Counted from the stretch's first letter, positions 33,401 to 47,519 are shown. The stretch: 64,000 nt of DNA from Lepraria neglecta (GCA_033220425.1 CM065646.1:3665501-3729500); one strand, 5' to 3'. Notes: a model not told the origin generated them from the sequence alone. Numbers and translations are program-made.

Positions 33401-36400
33401 GGCCTTGTCGAGCATTTGCACTATTTGCCTTCGGGGGGCTTTTCGAGAGTCGCTGGAGGTGGTCGCGAACCATCAAGCAAGTGACGTACAAGTCCGCTGT
33501 CACGGCCGCCTCGAGGAATGCCTGCAAAACGATGCATGGCTCGATCTCCTCCTAAAGCGCGAGCTTCAGCGGCTATTTCTTCTGGAAGGTGGGCCAGTAT
33601 CTCTTCATCCTGATCCATCAATACGTGTTGTCTGAGGGTCGGGTCGAGCGAAGCCAGGAAGCTTGCCGGATCCATGTCTTCAGCACCGCGAGCTGGTGCA
33701 CCGCCAGCGGTCTGTTGTCTTCGTCGAGCCTCTTCTCGTTCACGCCGTCGCCGATCCTGTGCTTCTTGTTGCAAGAGCTCCTCTCGAATATCGGCAGGCA
33801 GAGCTTCCAAGAATTCGCGACTGATGTCGGTAGGCTCTTCACCGGCTGCCTGGGCTTGAGATCTCTGTATTGCAAGCTGAGACATGAGGACCTCCTCGCG
33901 GAGTTCTTCAGGTAAGGCGTCCAGGTATGCCAAATCGATCCCCAAGCCAGTGATGTCAAGTTCGCGGCCACGAATCGTCGTTCGTACTCGCTCAGCAGGC
34001 TCCGAAGGACTGGCGGCAGCAGGCTCTTCTCCTGATGTTGGTCCTCCCGCCTCTTCACTTTCAATCCGGGCAGTTGTTTCTTCGATTTGGGTGCTCTCGA
34101 CACCTTCCATAACCCCGTCATCTTCAGTATCACCCGTCTCTTGCGACTCTTCCTGAGCACGTGCCGCAGCTTCAGCTTCTTCCGCCGCTCGTGCAGCAGT
34201 AGCTTCGCGCTCTTCCTGCTCTCGCTTCTCCTGTGCCTCCTTTTCTGCCTTTTCCCTAGCCTCTTGCTCTTCTTTCCTCAACTTCTCAGCCTGCTCTTTC
34301 ATGCGCTTGAATTCTTCCTCTTCACGCTTCTTCTTTTCAAGTGCGGGTGGGACTAAAAGACGGAGGATCGTGTTGACGAGTCGTTCGGCCTTCAGTGAAT
34401 GGAGATTTCCGTACAAAAGTCGAGCCTCCTCTTGCCAGCGCTGATAAGTCACTGCAGGCTGGAATGCCGCCGGTTGCCGATGCTCATCGCGGCTAACATG
34501 TGTAGGGTCTTGGTGAGCGTGTCGGGGAACGCCAAGCGCTATTTGGAGCTCGCGCGGTAGAGAAAGACCTCCACCAGGGCCACCAGCAATATGTAAATGT
34601 ACAGCACCATTGGGACCGCCCATGGCGGAGAGGCCGAAACCACCGCTTTGGTCGACCGACGCAATGAGGCTATTGAGGAATGACAAGGGACTCTCGCCAG
34701 GATTGATTCCACGAGGTCGTCGGACGGCGGATTCCATACCATGGACCCAGTAATCGTTGAGGCTGGCCGCCGCATCTGAAAGTCCTGAGCGAAGACCTCT
34801 TGAGGAGCGTGAACTAGCAGATCGATCATTACGCTGTAGGAGCGGGTTGACATTGTCATCGTTTGTACGAGGGACGCCCGCAGGACGGTGAGATCGATAC
34901 AATGGCATATGTCGATCTAGTACACCGCCGGCGAAGGAAGCAGACCAAGGATCTGGCACTCGGCGGGGATGATGGTGGTGATGGTGGTGATGATGTCTGG
35001 GTAATGACATCTCATCATCTGGGTCCCAACCAAAAGGAGGCTCAGGCATGCTAGGTTCTTCTTCTAACAAAATAATTAGCATCGAATCCTGAGATTAAGC
35101 AGCTGGGAAGATACGAACCATCATATTCAGGCTGGTAGATGACATCCTCGTCGTCGACGTCGTCTTCTCCGCCGTCGTCATCCTCTTCCTCGTCTAAATC
35201 ATGTCAGAAAGCCAGTGAGCAGAGTTGTATTGGAGGGCTTACCATCGTCATCATCCCGATGCACGACATCCTCCATGTATCTACCCGAGTCAATGTCCAT
35301 TTGGAGGTCAGACGGACCGTCTTCTAACCCCTCGAGACGTTGCAGAGCAGCTTCTGCACCGCCAAATTCTCGCACAATGTCTCGGACAGCACTCTCCGCA
35401 TCTTGGTCCTGACTCAGATCATTCTCGAACCCGTCCTCCTCATTGTAGCGCTCTATGTCATCCCCATCTTCATCTTGCCAACCATCGTCTTCACCTTCTG
35501 CGAGACTGGCATTCTCGCTATCGCCATTGATTTCATCAATGACCTCGATTTCGGCACCGTCGTCCATGTCATCCTCCGAGTCGTCTTGATCCTCATCATC
35601 TTCATCATCGCTTGGATCTTCATCGTCATCGTCAATTACAACCTCGACGTCCATTCCTACATCTCCAGGAAGGCCCTCCATATGACCAGCTTCGCCAAGA
35701 TCTTCGTCCTCATCACTAATGACTCCATCCTCGTCGCGCTCCATGCCTTCATCGTAGTCCATGCCGTCATCATACTCATCATCATACATTTCTTCATCTC
35801 CTTCTGATGAGTCCGAGCTCGACTCTTCCTCTCTGCCAGGCTCGAACATGCCCAGCGTCGAGTTGCGGAACAAATCTGGAGTTTCTTCCCGCTCGTCGTC
35901 AACATCTGAGACGGACGTGGCGGTTGAGATCTCATCATCTGTTTGCCCAGGAGTAGTAGAGATATCAGAGTTCTGGCTCAAGACTACGGCGGTCGAAGTA
36001 AGCTGCTTGAGTGGTCGGAGGATGTACTTGACAGCCCGCTTGGACGCTGGGAAATTGAGATCGATGTCGGCAATGGAGCTTGTCAGGGCAGAGATGAAGT
36101 TCTTCTCGAACATTAGCTTGGCGATCGATTTTTGAAAACTACCCTCCATGCCAGGAGGAGGCGTGCCGACTGGTAGGACGATTATTCCCTGCAACAAACG
36201 ATTGAAAAGGTCGGCAAGGTCGAGCAAACGAGCATACTTGACATCGGCCTCCTCTTCTGATGCGTTGGCATCTTTGTAGGCCTTCAGTGCATGTTCAAGA
36301 ACGAATTTGCGGACAAAAAGTAGATCGGACTCTTCATCTTCCTCCAGAGAACCCTGTTTCTTATAATACCCATTCTCATTGGTCCTGAGACATAGGGAAA

Positions 36401-39400
36401 CAATGACCGACATGGCCCAGTTCGAGGTGAGATTCTTCTTTTTGTAGGCGAGAGTTTCCTCGTGACTGAGGGTGCCCACTGTGATCACATCGTTAAGCAG
36501 ATAGTTGAGGACTCCGGATCGAGGCTTTGAGGGTGTCATAGCTTTTGCATCGGCTTTGCGGGAGAAATTGATGAACTCAATCTTTGTGCTGTTGTAGCAA
36601 TGTAGGAGCTCAGCCAGGCATTGCAAGAGGAACAGCCGGTAGTAGTGAATAGGATGTTGCTCGGGCTTCAGTTCAGGCTTCTCTGCTTTCTTAGTCTCAG
36701 AAGCGTCCGGGCCCGCTGGAGATGGTGTGGTGCTAGTACTACCTGATGCTCCGTTCATCGCATCGCCAGGATCTTGGGGATCAGAAGGAGGTGTTGTTCT
36801 GAGGTCTTTGAGAAGCTCTTTCGCAGATGCTGTGGAATCTTTGTCATCGACGTCCTTGTAATTAAGTAATTCAAGGAGAAGAAAGTGAATCACTCCGCTA
36901 GGATGCTCGACAACAGGGGCCTTGGTCTCGGTTGCTTTAGGCCTCTGCACAGTTGACTCTTCTCGTTCGCTAGTCGATGGGTTGGGTGCTTCAGCTGCTT
37001 GACCCTCTACAGCACCAGCGCCGGTTTCCTCAGTGCTGGTCGCAGGATCTTCCTCGGTAGGCTTGGACTCTTTTGACTGTTCTTTTGGTTCTGGTTTCTG
37101 CTGAAGAACTTGGTTTGCGCGCAGTGATGATTCGTAGCGCGGAATCTCGAGCTTCTCATTCGTGACATCGACGAAAATCTGTGGAGATCTGAGCACGAGA
37201 TCATACATTTGTTTGACATAAGTAGCGGTGTCAGTCTGGCCACCGCGTCTAGTCTCGAATCTCGCCATGATCTCGCTTCGCATGATTTGTCTGATGGTGT
37301 CTTCGTCTTCAACAAGATGGCGTAGCAGTAGCATGAACGTGCTTAGAAGTCGATCAGTGGTCATACCCGCCAGTTGCTTGACCATCACGAATAGACGCTG
37401 TATGTTTCGCTTCTCGCTGAGCCTCGAAGCAAGGTCACGATTACGGGTTAGGACCACCAAAGCACGGACTACCGACAAAGCTAGAGATTCGTCTTTTCCA
37501 ACACGAGGTAGTATCTCGACAATGGCTTCAAACAGCTTAATCTTCGCGTCCATGGGAACGAGTGATGGCTCAACTTCCATAACAGGACCCTCGGGGATCT
37601 TTCCATCAGTCGGAATGGTCCATTGTATGAGCGATGGTTGTACGTCCTCTGCTAGCATCTTCTCGATGACGAGTAAGATCTGTCCAATCCAGGGAGATGC
37701 TTCATCAGGCGGCTGATCTGGGAATATTTTGATAAAACCCAGGAACTGCTCCAGATTTTCTATGAGCTCTTCCAAAGTCGCGTCGTAGAATTTCTGATCC
37801 TGAATGACCAACGCGAGTAGATTGGCATAGGATGCAATCTTCTTACCAGCGGGCCGAAAGTCACCTTCCATCTGTAAGGATATCAAAGACTGTACCAACG
37901 TCTCACCAATTTCACGACGCATCGTCTTAGCATCTGATGCCTTCATCGCAGCAGCATTAATTAAGTCTGCAAGCTCAAAAGTAACATGTTCGTGAGCGTT
38001 GGCCACATCTAGAGCTCTATCAATGAGATTCTGCCTGATGGCAGAACGTTCTTCGTCGAGGTCGTCGACAGTGACATAATGAGCTGGTTGTGGAGTTCCT
38101 GATTGGTTGGGAGGGGGCTCGGAAGGAGTTGGGCCACCAGGCAACTGGCCAGCTAACGTCGTCCAGCGCATAGCGTCCTGCACTTGAGGCGTGCCAGGCA
38201 GATTGAAGTTCAAGTTTTGCAGGTTGTCGATGCTCATAGTCATCCCTTCTTCAGCATCGCCTTCTGCTTCAGCTGGTATGCCTGGGACAGGTGGGGGTGG
38301 CGGTCTCGAGGCAGATGAAGAGCCTTGCCTATCTACTTCTTCGACCTCGGAATGTGGATCGGTCGAGATAGTAGGATTTGCTGCCATAGCCGCGTCGAGT
38401 GCCCGACCGGCATTCGCAGTTCGGGCGAGTAACGCATTTACCATGTCGTCAGCGATGCCACTCAATGGATTGAGAGCGCCATTGCTCTCGCCTGCCTGAG
38501 GAGCATTATCCGAGTCTGGTAAAGTAGCTCCTGAGTCCGAGCGACGGGGAGTCTGAGTCGCTGATTCTCGTAATTTCTCTTGGTCGTAATCTGGTATTGG
38601 GCATCTCGATGCTCCGGGAAAGGTCTTCAGGGACTGGCAGTACTCCCGCGCTAGGTTTGAAACGTTCATGCATCGGTATAGAGCCTCTCGAGCTATTTCT
38701 TCGTCATAACCTTGTTCCTTCAATTCGCGCACCCTGTCGCTTTGTATGGTGTAGATTTTGGGTGGAACGTTCTTGGGAGCAGGAATTTCGTCTGCACGTC
38801 TGAATGCGCCTCCTTCCTCGCCACCCTCAAGAATCGTCCGAAGAATGTCAATCAGGCCTTTGATGATAGGGCCTTCGGCCTTATCTACGACTTCGGAATC
38901 CCAGATAGACCTTATCACCGGTAAAATAGCCATACGTAGCTCGACGAGGAATTGTGGCGCAGAGAAGTAATGTGGAGAACCGCGATCGCGCTCATTTGAT
39001 CCGATGGTATGGGTCTGGCCAGACTCAATGATTGACTTTGCCATGGTGATCTGAGTATAGAACGGCAGTATTATCCTGATACCCGCATTGGCTGAGAATA
39101 GTCTCGCTTTCTCATCGCCGTCCATTCGGTCCATGTCCTTGCCCGCGAGAGCCTTGACTTCTTCGAAAAGAATGTCAAGGATTTCTTTGATAGCATCTAA
39201 GCCTCCACCATTCTTGAAAGCTTGCAGTAAGAGGGTCAAGACTTGCGATGGAGAACGATCCATAGGAGTGCCTTCGATCATTAGCGATGATACGGATGTC
39301 AGAGCGACGATCCAATAAGCATAGCGGTCTTTCGAGGAAGCTGCTTTTCGTGGGGGCTCATAATTCAACTGCTCAAGGCTTGCATCTGATATCGCCTCTG

Positions 39401-42400
39401 CAACTAAGTATGCATTTTGTCTCGCGTAAGCTTCTGGTCTCCTCTTTGGTGCCAGAGCTTTGCCGAGATTTTGAGAGAAAAGAACGATTATCGATGGCAC
39501 TTGACTAAGGAGATAGCGGAGAACCTTGGTATTCTTGAATTGAGCAGTGTCTTCGTCCTTCGTTGTCGACGTCATCGCGGCCTTTTGTGGGCTCGAGGAA
39601 CCACCGTTGTTGATTGACGATCCGGTGGCTCTACCGTTGGAATTAGAGGCGGGGCTATCGCTTGATCCAGAGAACTCGCCACCTAGATTGAGGAAACCAA
39701 AGATCTCGTCGGCTTCATCGCTTCCCATGCCTATACCTTTCATCCTCGTTGCCTCTTTCCAGGCCTCAGGGAGTTTCTTCTGTAGCAAGATCTCTTCCCA
39801 GACGCAGACTCGGTGCAATAAACCAAGGCTCTCGATCAATTTCTTGTACATGTCTGCAAGGTTGACCTGGCTGAACGGTGTATGGCCAGATCGGGAAGCG
39901 AAAACCGGTGAGGAGAAGACCTCGAAGAGGATATTGCAAAGCGTTTGAACATTGACTAAGGACTTTACAATCGTCGTGCCAATCGATGCATGAGAAACTG
40001 GGATATACCCTTCAGGCAATTGCCTCTCTAATGACGTGAATTCCGAGAAGAAGCCTTCTTCACCAGTGTGGCTGCAAAGGGGTTCCATGTTTTCAGCAGC
40101 TTTCTGGGTGCGCTGGAGTAAAGAAGGCAGCACAAGGTGGGGCTTCTGCTCCACCATGATGTGGACAACCCGGGCAAGATGGTGACTGGCATCTTGGATG
40201 TTGAAGTCGTATTGTAGACTTGGCATTGTCGCCTGGTCGAGGACGTAATTTGCGCCACTGGCTTCAATGAAGAAGGAGCAGAGCGAGGTGTTCTCAAAAA
40301 ACCCCGAAAGGAAGTTCATAGCCACCGCTATGCATGTAGCAGTATTCGGAGAACTTCTCTCTTCCTCTTCGATTGTCTCTGCAGTGATAAGAGGTGCTTC
40401 GGACTGCATGACAGCAGAATTGGACTTTTCCACAATCGGAGATGCTTCACCCATGACCACGTCATCGTCGTTCTCGGTCTGCGGTTCTTTTGTACCGTTT
40501 GTTTCTGCAGTGTCACCCTCGCCTGCAGGCACGAGGTTGCCATTTTCACCTTGAAGCCAAAGCTTAGCTCCGCAACCCTTTTCACTAGCTGTTGCTTGAC
40601 AATGCTTTCCGAGACGCTCAATCATGGTCATGATGGCAATCATGACAGGCATCTTCAAGGTCGGATGATGTCGAACCAGTTCGTCAAAGGAATTGCCTAG
40701 GATCCTTGGTAGATCTCCTCTATCGGCTGCCATCGATGTGATATGGTCGTCGCTTTCGAAAGTTTTGAAGAAGCTGTTCAGAGCTCCAGATTCGAGGAAC
40801 ATTTGCATCCCAGAGTGATTGAGGCAGATAGCGCCGAAGGCTTGAGGCACCGCAAGGATAGCCTCAGAGGATGGGAGGATTCCCTGAACGGAGTCCGCCA
40901 GACTAGCCTGTCGCCGAGTCGTGCTGGGGCCGTCCTGCATGAATTTTGCAATGCTACTGGCATTTGAGGTGGCCAGTCCAGGCCCGAATACATCCGTTTC
41001 GCCGACAAATCCAAGGTAGACCTGCATGGGATCTTCAGGGCCAGATTTTAACCCGATCGATTCAAGCAGTCCTTTGTTGAGCCCTGCTTCCGAGATCACA
41101 GCATAGCTTGTAGGCTCGTTGTGGATGAAAGTGCTCATTATATTGATAGCACTAGCCCAGACGCTAGATCCGAAAACTTTGGGGTTGACTATTACGGTCT
41201 GTAGACCGCTTAGAAGCTGTGGAGAGTCAATGAGATTTCGGAGTAGCCTGTCAAGGTTGCCGGTGCCGTTTGTCATCATGTGGGCGATGAGCTTGAACAC
41301 CATTTTCAGGGACTGTTGCTGGAAATAGGGTATCTGGTAATCGATCACTCGCGTACGGAAGCCTTCAGGGAGCCCTTCTCCATTTTTAGCACGCTCTACA
41401 GATGATCGCACTTCATGGTCGAGGAGATCAGATATCGCCTCTAGACCCTTAGAGTTGGCGAGTGACTGCATGGCGTCTCGCGAGGAATAGATGAAGGTGT
41501 TGAGAAAGGTCAAGACTTTGGGGTGACTGCGCTCAGCTTTCCGAGTCCGCAAATTAAGCACTTCAACTAGGATGTCGAGTAGGCCAGAGCCAATGAGTGA
41601 CTCGACAGTCCTGGCGGTAGATGTTGGCAAGGCCTCGAGCAGGGAGAAGAGCGCTTCTTGCCGTTCTTCTCTATCCAAGTCCATCGCCTCATCGTCAGAA
41701 TCTTCGATGGCCATTTCAGCCACGGCCTTCCGGAGAACGTAGAATAGCACCCCGTGACTGACGTGAATGTTCAAAGCAGCGGTAACGTCGGGTGCCTTCG
41801 TCTTCTGCTTGACAAGAGCCTCTAGAGTGGTAAGGGCCAGGGTCTGCAGTTTGTAAGGTATCGCTACAGCTCCATTGCCAGGAGGATGCACCAAGTCGGC
41901 GAGCTGGTATGCTAGTTGTAGCCGTCGTGGCTCGTCGGAATCTTGCTGTAATATTTTCTGCTGAAAGGTTGCATCTGGATAAATGTAGGCGAGGTTTGTG
42001 AGAGCAAGCAGCCGGATCCCAACAAGCTCTTGCCGTGTGGTGAGGGATGTCGTTATTGCGTGGGCGCTCCTTACTCTTGTCAAGAGCTCGTAACGTGAAT
42101 CTTTGGGAAGGTTGTCCAGGTTGTCCTTCAGAATCTCTTCCACAGTAGAGGATGCTATCGTGGTATAAGGTATTTCGACATATCTCATTCCTCCAGCCGG
42201 CGAATCATCTGGCTTGATGTTTGGTGCAAACACCGAAGCATCCGGAGATTCGTCAGAGCTTGACAAATGACTCTGGCGAGAAAGTCCTGACGGCCGTCTT
42301 ATAGGTGTAGGAGTCGGAGGTTGTTTTGAGTCCTCTTTAGGTGCCGTGGCTGGCTGATAATATGACAAAAGCACAGACCCCCAATCTTCCCAATGTGATG

Positions 42401-43307
42401 TATGGTCATCCTTTCGGTCCGCATTCGAGATATGCTTAGCTGATCCATTGAGGGAGGTCTTTGTGTCCTGGCTTGTCAAGGCAAGAAGATCGTTGGGGTT
42501 GACACTTGTGGATTGTTTGGAAAGGGAGTTCTGTGCCTTCTCCTTGCCTTTGAGAGTAGGAGCTGGTGTCGTAACGGACGCCAGGGTTGACGATGGAGAC
42601 TTTATAAACGGGTTTGCCAGTTTTTGCACTTTCTCTAGGTCGATGTTGTAGTGGCTTGCTAACAAGGCATTGTTCAAGCTTTGGCTGGCGTTGGCTCCTC
42701 GTTGACGAGATGCGTGGTAGCGTTGAGCAAGACGAACCGCAAGTTGAAGAAGAGTGGTCAGCAACGATAAGCTAGTGGTGTTCAAAAGGTCGCCAAGCCG
42801 TTCACTGCTGCTGTACAGACTCCGATTGCCACAGCTCTCTAGCAGCCGACGTGAAAATTCAAGTATGAGCTCGACCATCTGCCGATCGCCATCCGGTCCA
42901 AAGCCCATAGCATCCAGTTCCGATCCAGTTGTGGGAGTAACGCTTGCGGCTTTGCTCTCCTCTGCAACACCCTTGAGCAAGACTGCCCTCCCAAATGGTC
43001 GTACCTGTGGCCCATCGTGGAGACCATACTCTGTAATAAACTGATCAAGTATGGCATCGAAGCGGTTGAACAAAGGTATCCAGTGGTAGAGATCGCCCTT
43101 GGGAAATGGCCATCGACGAGGAAATGACCTTAGGTGTTCTGGCAGACGTGATATGGGCAGGGTACTCGCTGTAGTCACGAATTCTGCTATTGCCGGAGAC
43201 TACGGATAGAAAAAGTCAGCATGATGTACTGGAAGCAGCTCAGGGTATCCGAAACCTACCACCGTTGCCTCGTGCCTAGGCCCCGCTGCCTTCTTAATTC
43301 GCCCCAT
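30494..43307 (-). CDS. tom1: HECT-type E3 ubiquitin ligase, TOM1/HUWE1 family
   Basis: This giant ligase receives ubiquitin from E2 on a HECT cysteine and acts in excess-histone and ribosomal protein turnover and mRNA export in yeast. Six exons fit: 43307-43260, 43199-35243, 35193-35119, 35063-31033, 30982-30638 and 30588-30494, with introns of 49-60 bp. Exon 1 encodes [17 protein letters not shown]-terminal armadillo-like DUF908/DUF913 regions follow, then a UBA-like helix set near residue 1500 ([15 protein letters not shown]) and a long acidic tract (about 2440-2690). Next come a His run near 2716, a Glu/Ala coiled coil, UBM-like [10 protein letters not shown] and [10 protein letters not shown] repeats near 3070-3200, and the HECT domain (about 3830-4183). 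The catalytic Cys is in SHTCFN (30645-30647). The exons sum to 12,551 bases, one short of a whole frame. The C6 run at 33433-33438 appears to lack one base, since seven would read [13 protein letters not shown] as in relatives. That is either a sequence error or a real break. Confidence 0.95.
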
Positions 43308-44099
43308 CGTGACGGCTAGGCGAGTATAGGACACTCATGTGTATTTTCGCAGGACAGAGCAAGCTCTAGATGGCGAGGTGGTGAAGTTGGTATATCTCAG
43401 GCTTGGTGATATATGAGTCAAAGGCGGGGGAGGCTGAGAAGGTTGCTGAGTTGTGTTGGGAGGTCGTTGCTTCCTGCCTGATCAGTATTACAGTTGCACG
43501 GATATGTTACCTGTATGGGGAAACGTCGCCGTAGAATGTAGGGCGTGGTAGACTGTGATAACACTAAGGGTGGGAATCGATATATGCGTGTAGAGGGAGC
43601 GTGTTGAAGGTTTAGGCTGGAGGGCGTCGTGGACGAGTGGATCTCGAAGTCTGACGGATAATGAGAAGAAGCTCAGCGGTGCAGGTCGCTGGCTGTCCAA
43701 GTAGTGAGGCTGGATGAGTTTGTGAGATGATGGGTAGGTGTTGAATGAGTATGAGGAGTGTAATGGGAAAGCTGTGATCGCGTTTGTACGGCTTGCGGCA
43801 TAATCTCGGCTAAAAAAAGAGACGCTAAGACCGAAATGAAGCTCTAACGGCCGTTGCACAATCGAGACTATTCAGAAGTCAATCATGTTCATGTCCTACA
43901 CTAACATTACAGATGGACGTTTCACATCTTGGAATCAAATACATTCGATTTCTCAGCTCCTCCTCAACGTACAGTTTGTAAATTACAAGGGTAGATTGCC
44001 ACCCCACCACGCCGATTCCTCCAAAACCTGAACCTATCAAAAGTGCCCGAAACGATAACTAACCAGGAAACGACGCTTTTCTGCTCCAAATATCCCACA
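43308..44099. other. Leader/promoter of the ubiquitin ligase and 3' flank of the oxygenase
   Basis: The minus strand here is pyrimidine-rich just upstream of the ligase start, as usual for a fungal promoter and leader. A minus-strand frame at 43859-43488 has no recognisable content and is likely leader sequence. Confidence 0.5.
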
Positions 44100-47000
44100 T
44101 CATTGTACCACAGGCGGCAAATTCCCATCCCATCTCACCTTCATTGTAGTTGGGAACGGAGCGAAACTCGAGTGATCGGGAGTCATATACATGGTGATCC
44201 CTCCTGGTCCTGGGACTTTCTTGATCTGCCCTTGGCTCCCCGGCGCTCTCCTTAGTTTGTCCAACTGGCCTACAGTTTTCAGCATCGTCGTAAGGGCTAG
44301 CTTGCACACGTCATAGCCAAGACACGTATGTGGTCCCCAGCCGAAGTGGATGTACGAGTCCAGTGGCCTGTCCAGTTTGACCTTGTCAGGCTCTGGGAAC
44401 GCGTTGGGATCCTGGCAAGCTGTGACCAAGTCACACAAGATCTCGTCGCCGGGCTTGACGTTGATAGAATTTTCACCGTCTTGGATGGTAGTTTCTGTGG
44501 CTACATCCCGGTACAATCCAACAGTGGCGCGGATCCTAGACCCTTCCATGAAATATCGGAGCAGCAACTCGTCGGCCTCCTCAGTGTCAAGCTTGGCGAG
44601 CCGGTTGATCTCTTTAAGATGCGGCGCTGCCTCATCCGAGAGGTAAAAGTCCAGACATTGCGCAAATAGCTGACCTTGGTTGGCAACCATTCCACCAGCA
44701 GTTGGGAGAATTTGAGACCATATGAGGTCCTTGGCGCCAAGACCGCTCTGATGTAATTGTTGAATCATATGGGTACCGTACATACTCAGCACGCTATGCT
44801 TCTTATGCAGTCGCTCGAGCAAATGGCCGCAGAGACCATAGGCAAGTTCAGGAATGACCAAAGTTTCCATGATCTGTCCCAGCTGCTGCGTGAGTTTGCG
44901 GGCTGCTTGCCGGAGGGGGAAGCTCTTTGCGGGGTCTGCATCGTAGAAAATGCAAGTGAAGACGAGGGCCATCAAGCTATAAAGCTGGCTTTCCGAGTAT
45001 ATGCCGAGCGGATTCTCTGCCGTTTTCAAGGGCAGGCAAAACACCTGTGGTGGATTTGAGCCGGTAATAGCCATGAAATAAGCCCATTCAAGGGTTACAT
45101 ACCTCTGCCGCAAAATGTGCTTGGGCTAGATTCCCCACATCACGGACAATATCGACTTGGTTTGCCCCACCAATCTTGTAAGATTTCTCGCGTAGGAGCT
45201 GCAAAGTGATATTTTTATAGAATGTCTTGACGGCATCTTCCCAGTGTTTTCGATAGAGTGCAGGTTTCATTACCGCGCGGGATTGTGCATTCGGGGCTGA
45301 ATCCCCTGCAAGCATGAAGTTTGCGCCGTAATCCTTCCTGCCGTTATGCATTAGGAGTTTGATCGCTGTGCCCCAGGTGACCTTGAAGTCTTGTTGGTTG
45401 TCCAGAATGGATGTGCAGGCGGCGTACGAGGTGATGAATGTTGGCAGCGGCACATATCTCGGATGCTCCCAAGTGTACTTGTCTTTCTCCATGAGTTCAT
45501 CCATGATGACTAGGTTTTCTCCCGGTATCACGAAGGGGAAGTGAGCGTAGATCGAGTTGGGCTGGAAGTGTTGTGGGAACGCTCTCAGGAATAGTTTGTA
45601 TATGACATGGCCCTGGTCGACGGTAACGTCAGATGAAACCTCATTGAAGCCCCAATTAGTCAGGTTGTTGGGCGTGTAGTCGACCTATAACTCGTTAGCA
45701 TTTTTCAAGCTTCTTCCTAGAATATCCCCTATACGCTCTTGAAGGGGGACTGAGGGTTACTTACAGTGTAGAATCTATCTCCACGCACCAAGGCCACAGC
45801 ATCTGATAGTATGGCACGGGATATGGTGTAGTCGGTACAAAGACCACTACCAGGAGCTATCTGCGGCTTAGATTCCTCGACAACCAGTCCAGGATACAAT
45901 TCCACGAAGTCAGGCTCGTCGTAAAGTTCCCTCAGCGTATTTGCAATATCTGGATTGCTGTTGATGCTCTCGAAAGTTTCATGCTTCGTGAGACCAAAGA
46001 AGCTTCTGAACTCATTAAGGCTAGCGAGATTCCACGACCGTGCCTGCTTGATGCCGAGAATCTCCACGGATCGCAGGATCTCAGGCACATTTCTAGCCCC
46101 AAACGCTCCCGCTTTGTCTTCGATGCTCTCAGTCAGTATCTCCACCAGAACGTCATCGTTCAATGTGCCGTCCTTGTTTACTACGTCGTCCTTTGAACGC
46201 TTGAGAGTAGCGGAGACGCGCTCTTGAGGATCTGCAGGAAGGCTTTGGTCCCATTTACTGAGACCCTGGAGAAGCTCAGGTAAGCTGACCTGGCTCGGCT
46301 CTTTTCCGGGGAATAGTCGCATGTACTCCTTCTGAGTCCATTCGTCGTCTTTCACCGACACAGCTGCGTGCCATCGATACACCAGGTTGAATTCTGCAGA
46401 GACTTGGTTGCCTGGGGTCCCGTTGGCAGTAGGGCCTGTAAGTGTAGCAGTGCGAGGATCGAGGTCCCAATTACTCTTCGTATGGTTCAGATCAAGAATC
46501 GTTCTGACGTAGTCCTTTAAGATGATGTTGATGTAGAGACCGCAATTGATCAGACGAGCGGTTTGAAATAGATCGTTGTCGTATTTTGCCCATGCGTCCT
46601 TTGATGCGCCTTTCTCGGGCTTAGAAAACCTGCTGGACTCGTTGATTGCTGCAAGCTGGCCAACAGCATAATTATGGAAGCGATTGAACATAATCAACAA
46701 GACACTAACACCAGGAGGGAACCCAAGCACGCGTTTATTGCTGAAGCAATCGGGCTTAATCTTCCCGTCTCGGAAGGTTCGCATGGCATCCTGTTCCTTC
46801 TGATTATCCCCGTACAATGGAGACAGCTCGAGGTAAGAAGACGTCGCATTGTTGCCAGTCTTGTGGTCGGTTCTAAAGAGATCGTGTATGATGATTGAAG
46901 CAAGGTAGAAAAGCATGCTGGAAAGCTTAGCTGGGTGAGGCTCAAACTCATCACGAGCCATTAGGCTATCAAATAGATCTCCAGGATCAGGGCGGTCCAT

Positions 47001-47519
47001 GGGCTGTAGAGTCTGGGGACGCACAGTTCGGGCGTAAGGTGTATTTGCTGCACCAACCATGGGCGCCATGAGGTTATTGAAAGAGCCGTCAGCTGCTCGG
47101 TACTTGTGGTCATGGCCCAAGCTGGCTACCGGTGGATGCTGCAGATTATCATACAATTGCTGTACGAACATGTTACTCAACCTGGTTCCTTCCTCAGAAG
47201 TCGTTGAAAGCTCGCTGGTCAGCTGTATGAGCCGTTCCATGAGAAATGTGTTGTCATTCACAGGATCGCCAGTTAATGAGGCCTTTGCCAGCTCAATGAG
47301 AGTCTTGAAATCTCTGGGGTGCATTTTGGTAAGGTCATTGAGTAAGCCTGTGGGCTTGGTGGTCGGGATGTACGATCCATCGCCAGTTTGCTTAGGGAGA
47401 GGTTTAGCAGCCGCGCTGATCACACCGCCCACGGATTCGAACATTGAGCAAACTTCCTGGCGAAGGGTAGCATGCTGTTCGGGAGGCGCGTCTGGGAGGG
47501 AATACTCCACGATTGGCAT
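44100..47519 (-). CDS. ppoA: Psi-producing oxygenase: fatty acid dioxygenase fused to P450
   Basis: Ppo enzymes oxidise linoleic and oleic acid in an N-terminal cyclooxygenase-like heme domain and rearrange the hydroperoxide in a C-terminal P450 domain. The oxylipins formed tune sexual versus asexual development. Three exons (47519-45765, 45684-45103, 45044-44100) give 1093 aa, the normal size. The distal His lies in IIIHDLF near residue 213. The catalytic Tyr and proximal heme His lie in NLVYRWH near 379-382. The P450 part has GGMVANQGQ near 897, with the Asn/Gln pair used for hydroperoxide isomerisation, and a heme-binding FGWGPHTCLGY with Cys near 1019. Because that Cys is present, the protein resembles PpoA (5,8-diol synthase) more than PpoC, which lacks it. 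The frame is open upstream of the ATG at 47519, but only with a non-ATG codon. It is divergent from the next gene. Confidence 0.95.

Noticed and set aside
34970-35000. CAC/CAT run as a possible regulatory microsatellite
   Set aside because: It lies inside tom1 exon 4 and simply encodes the His run near residue 2716.
35199-35807. Hydrophobic Ile/Val-rich plus-strand frame resembling a membrane protein
   Set aside because: It is the antisense reading of the acidic Asp/Glu tract of tom1, which always gives Ile/Val/Leu-rich frames.
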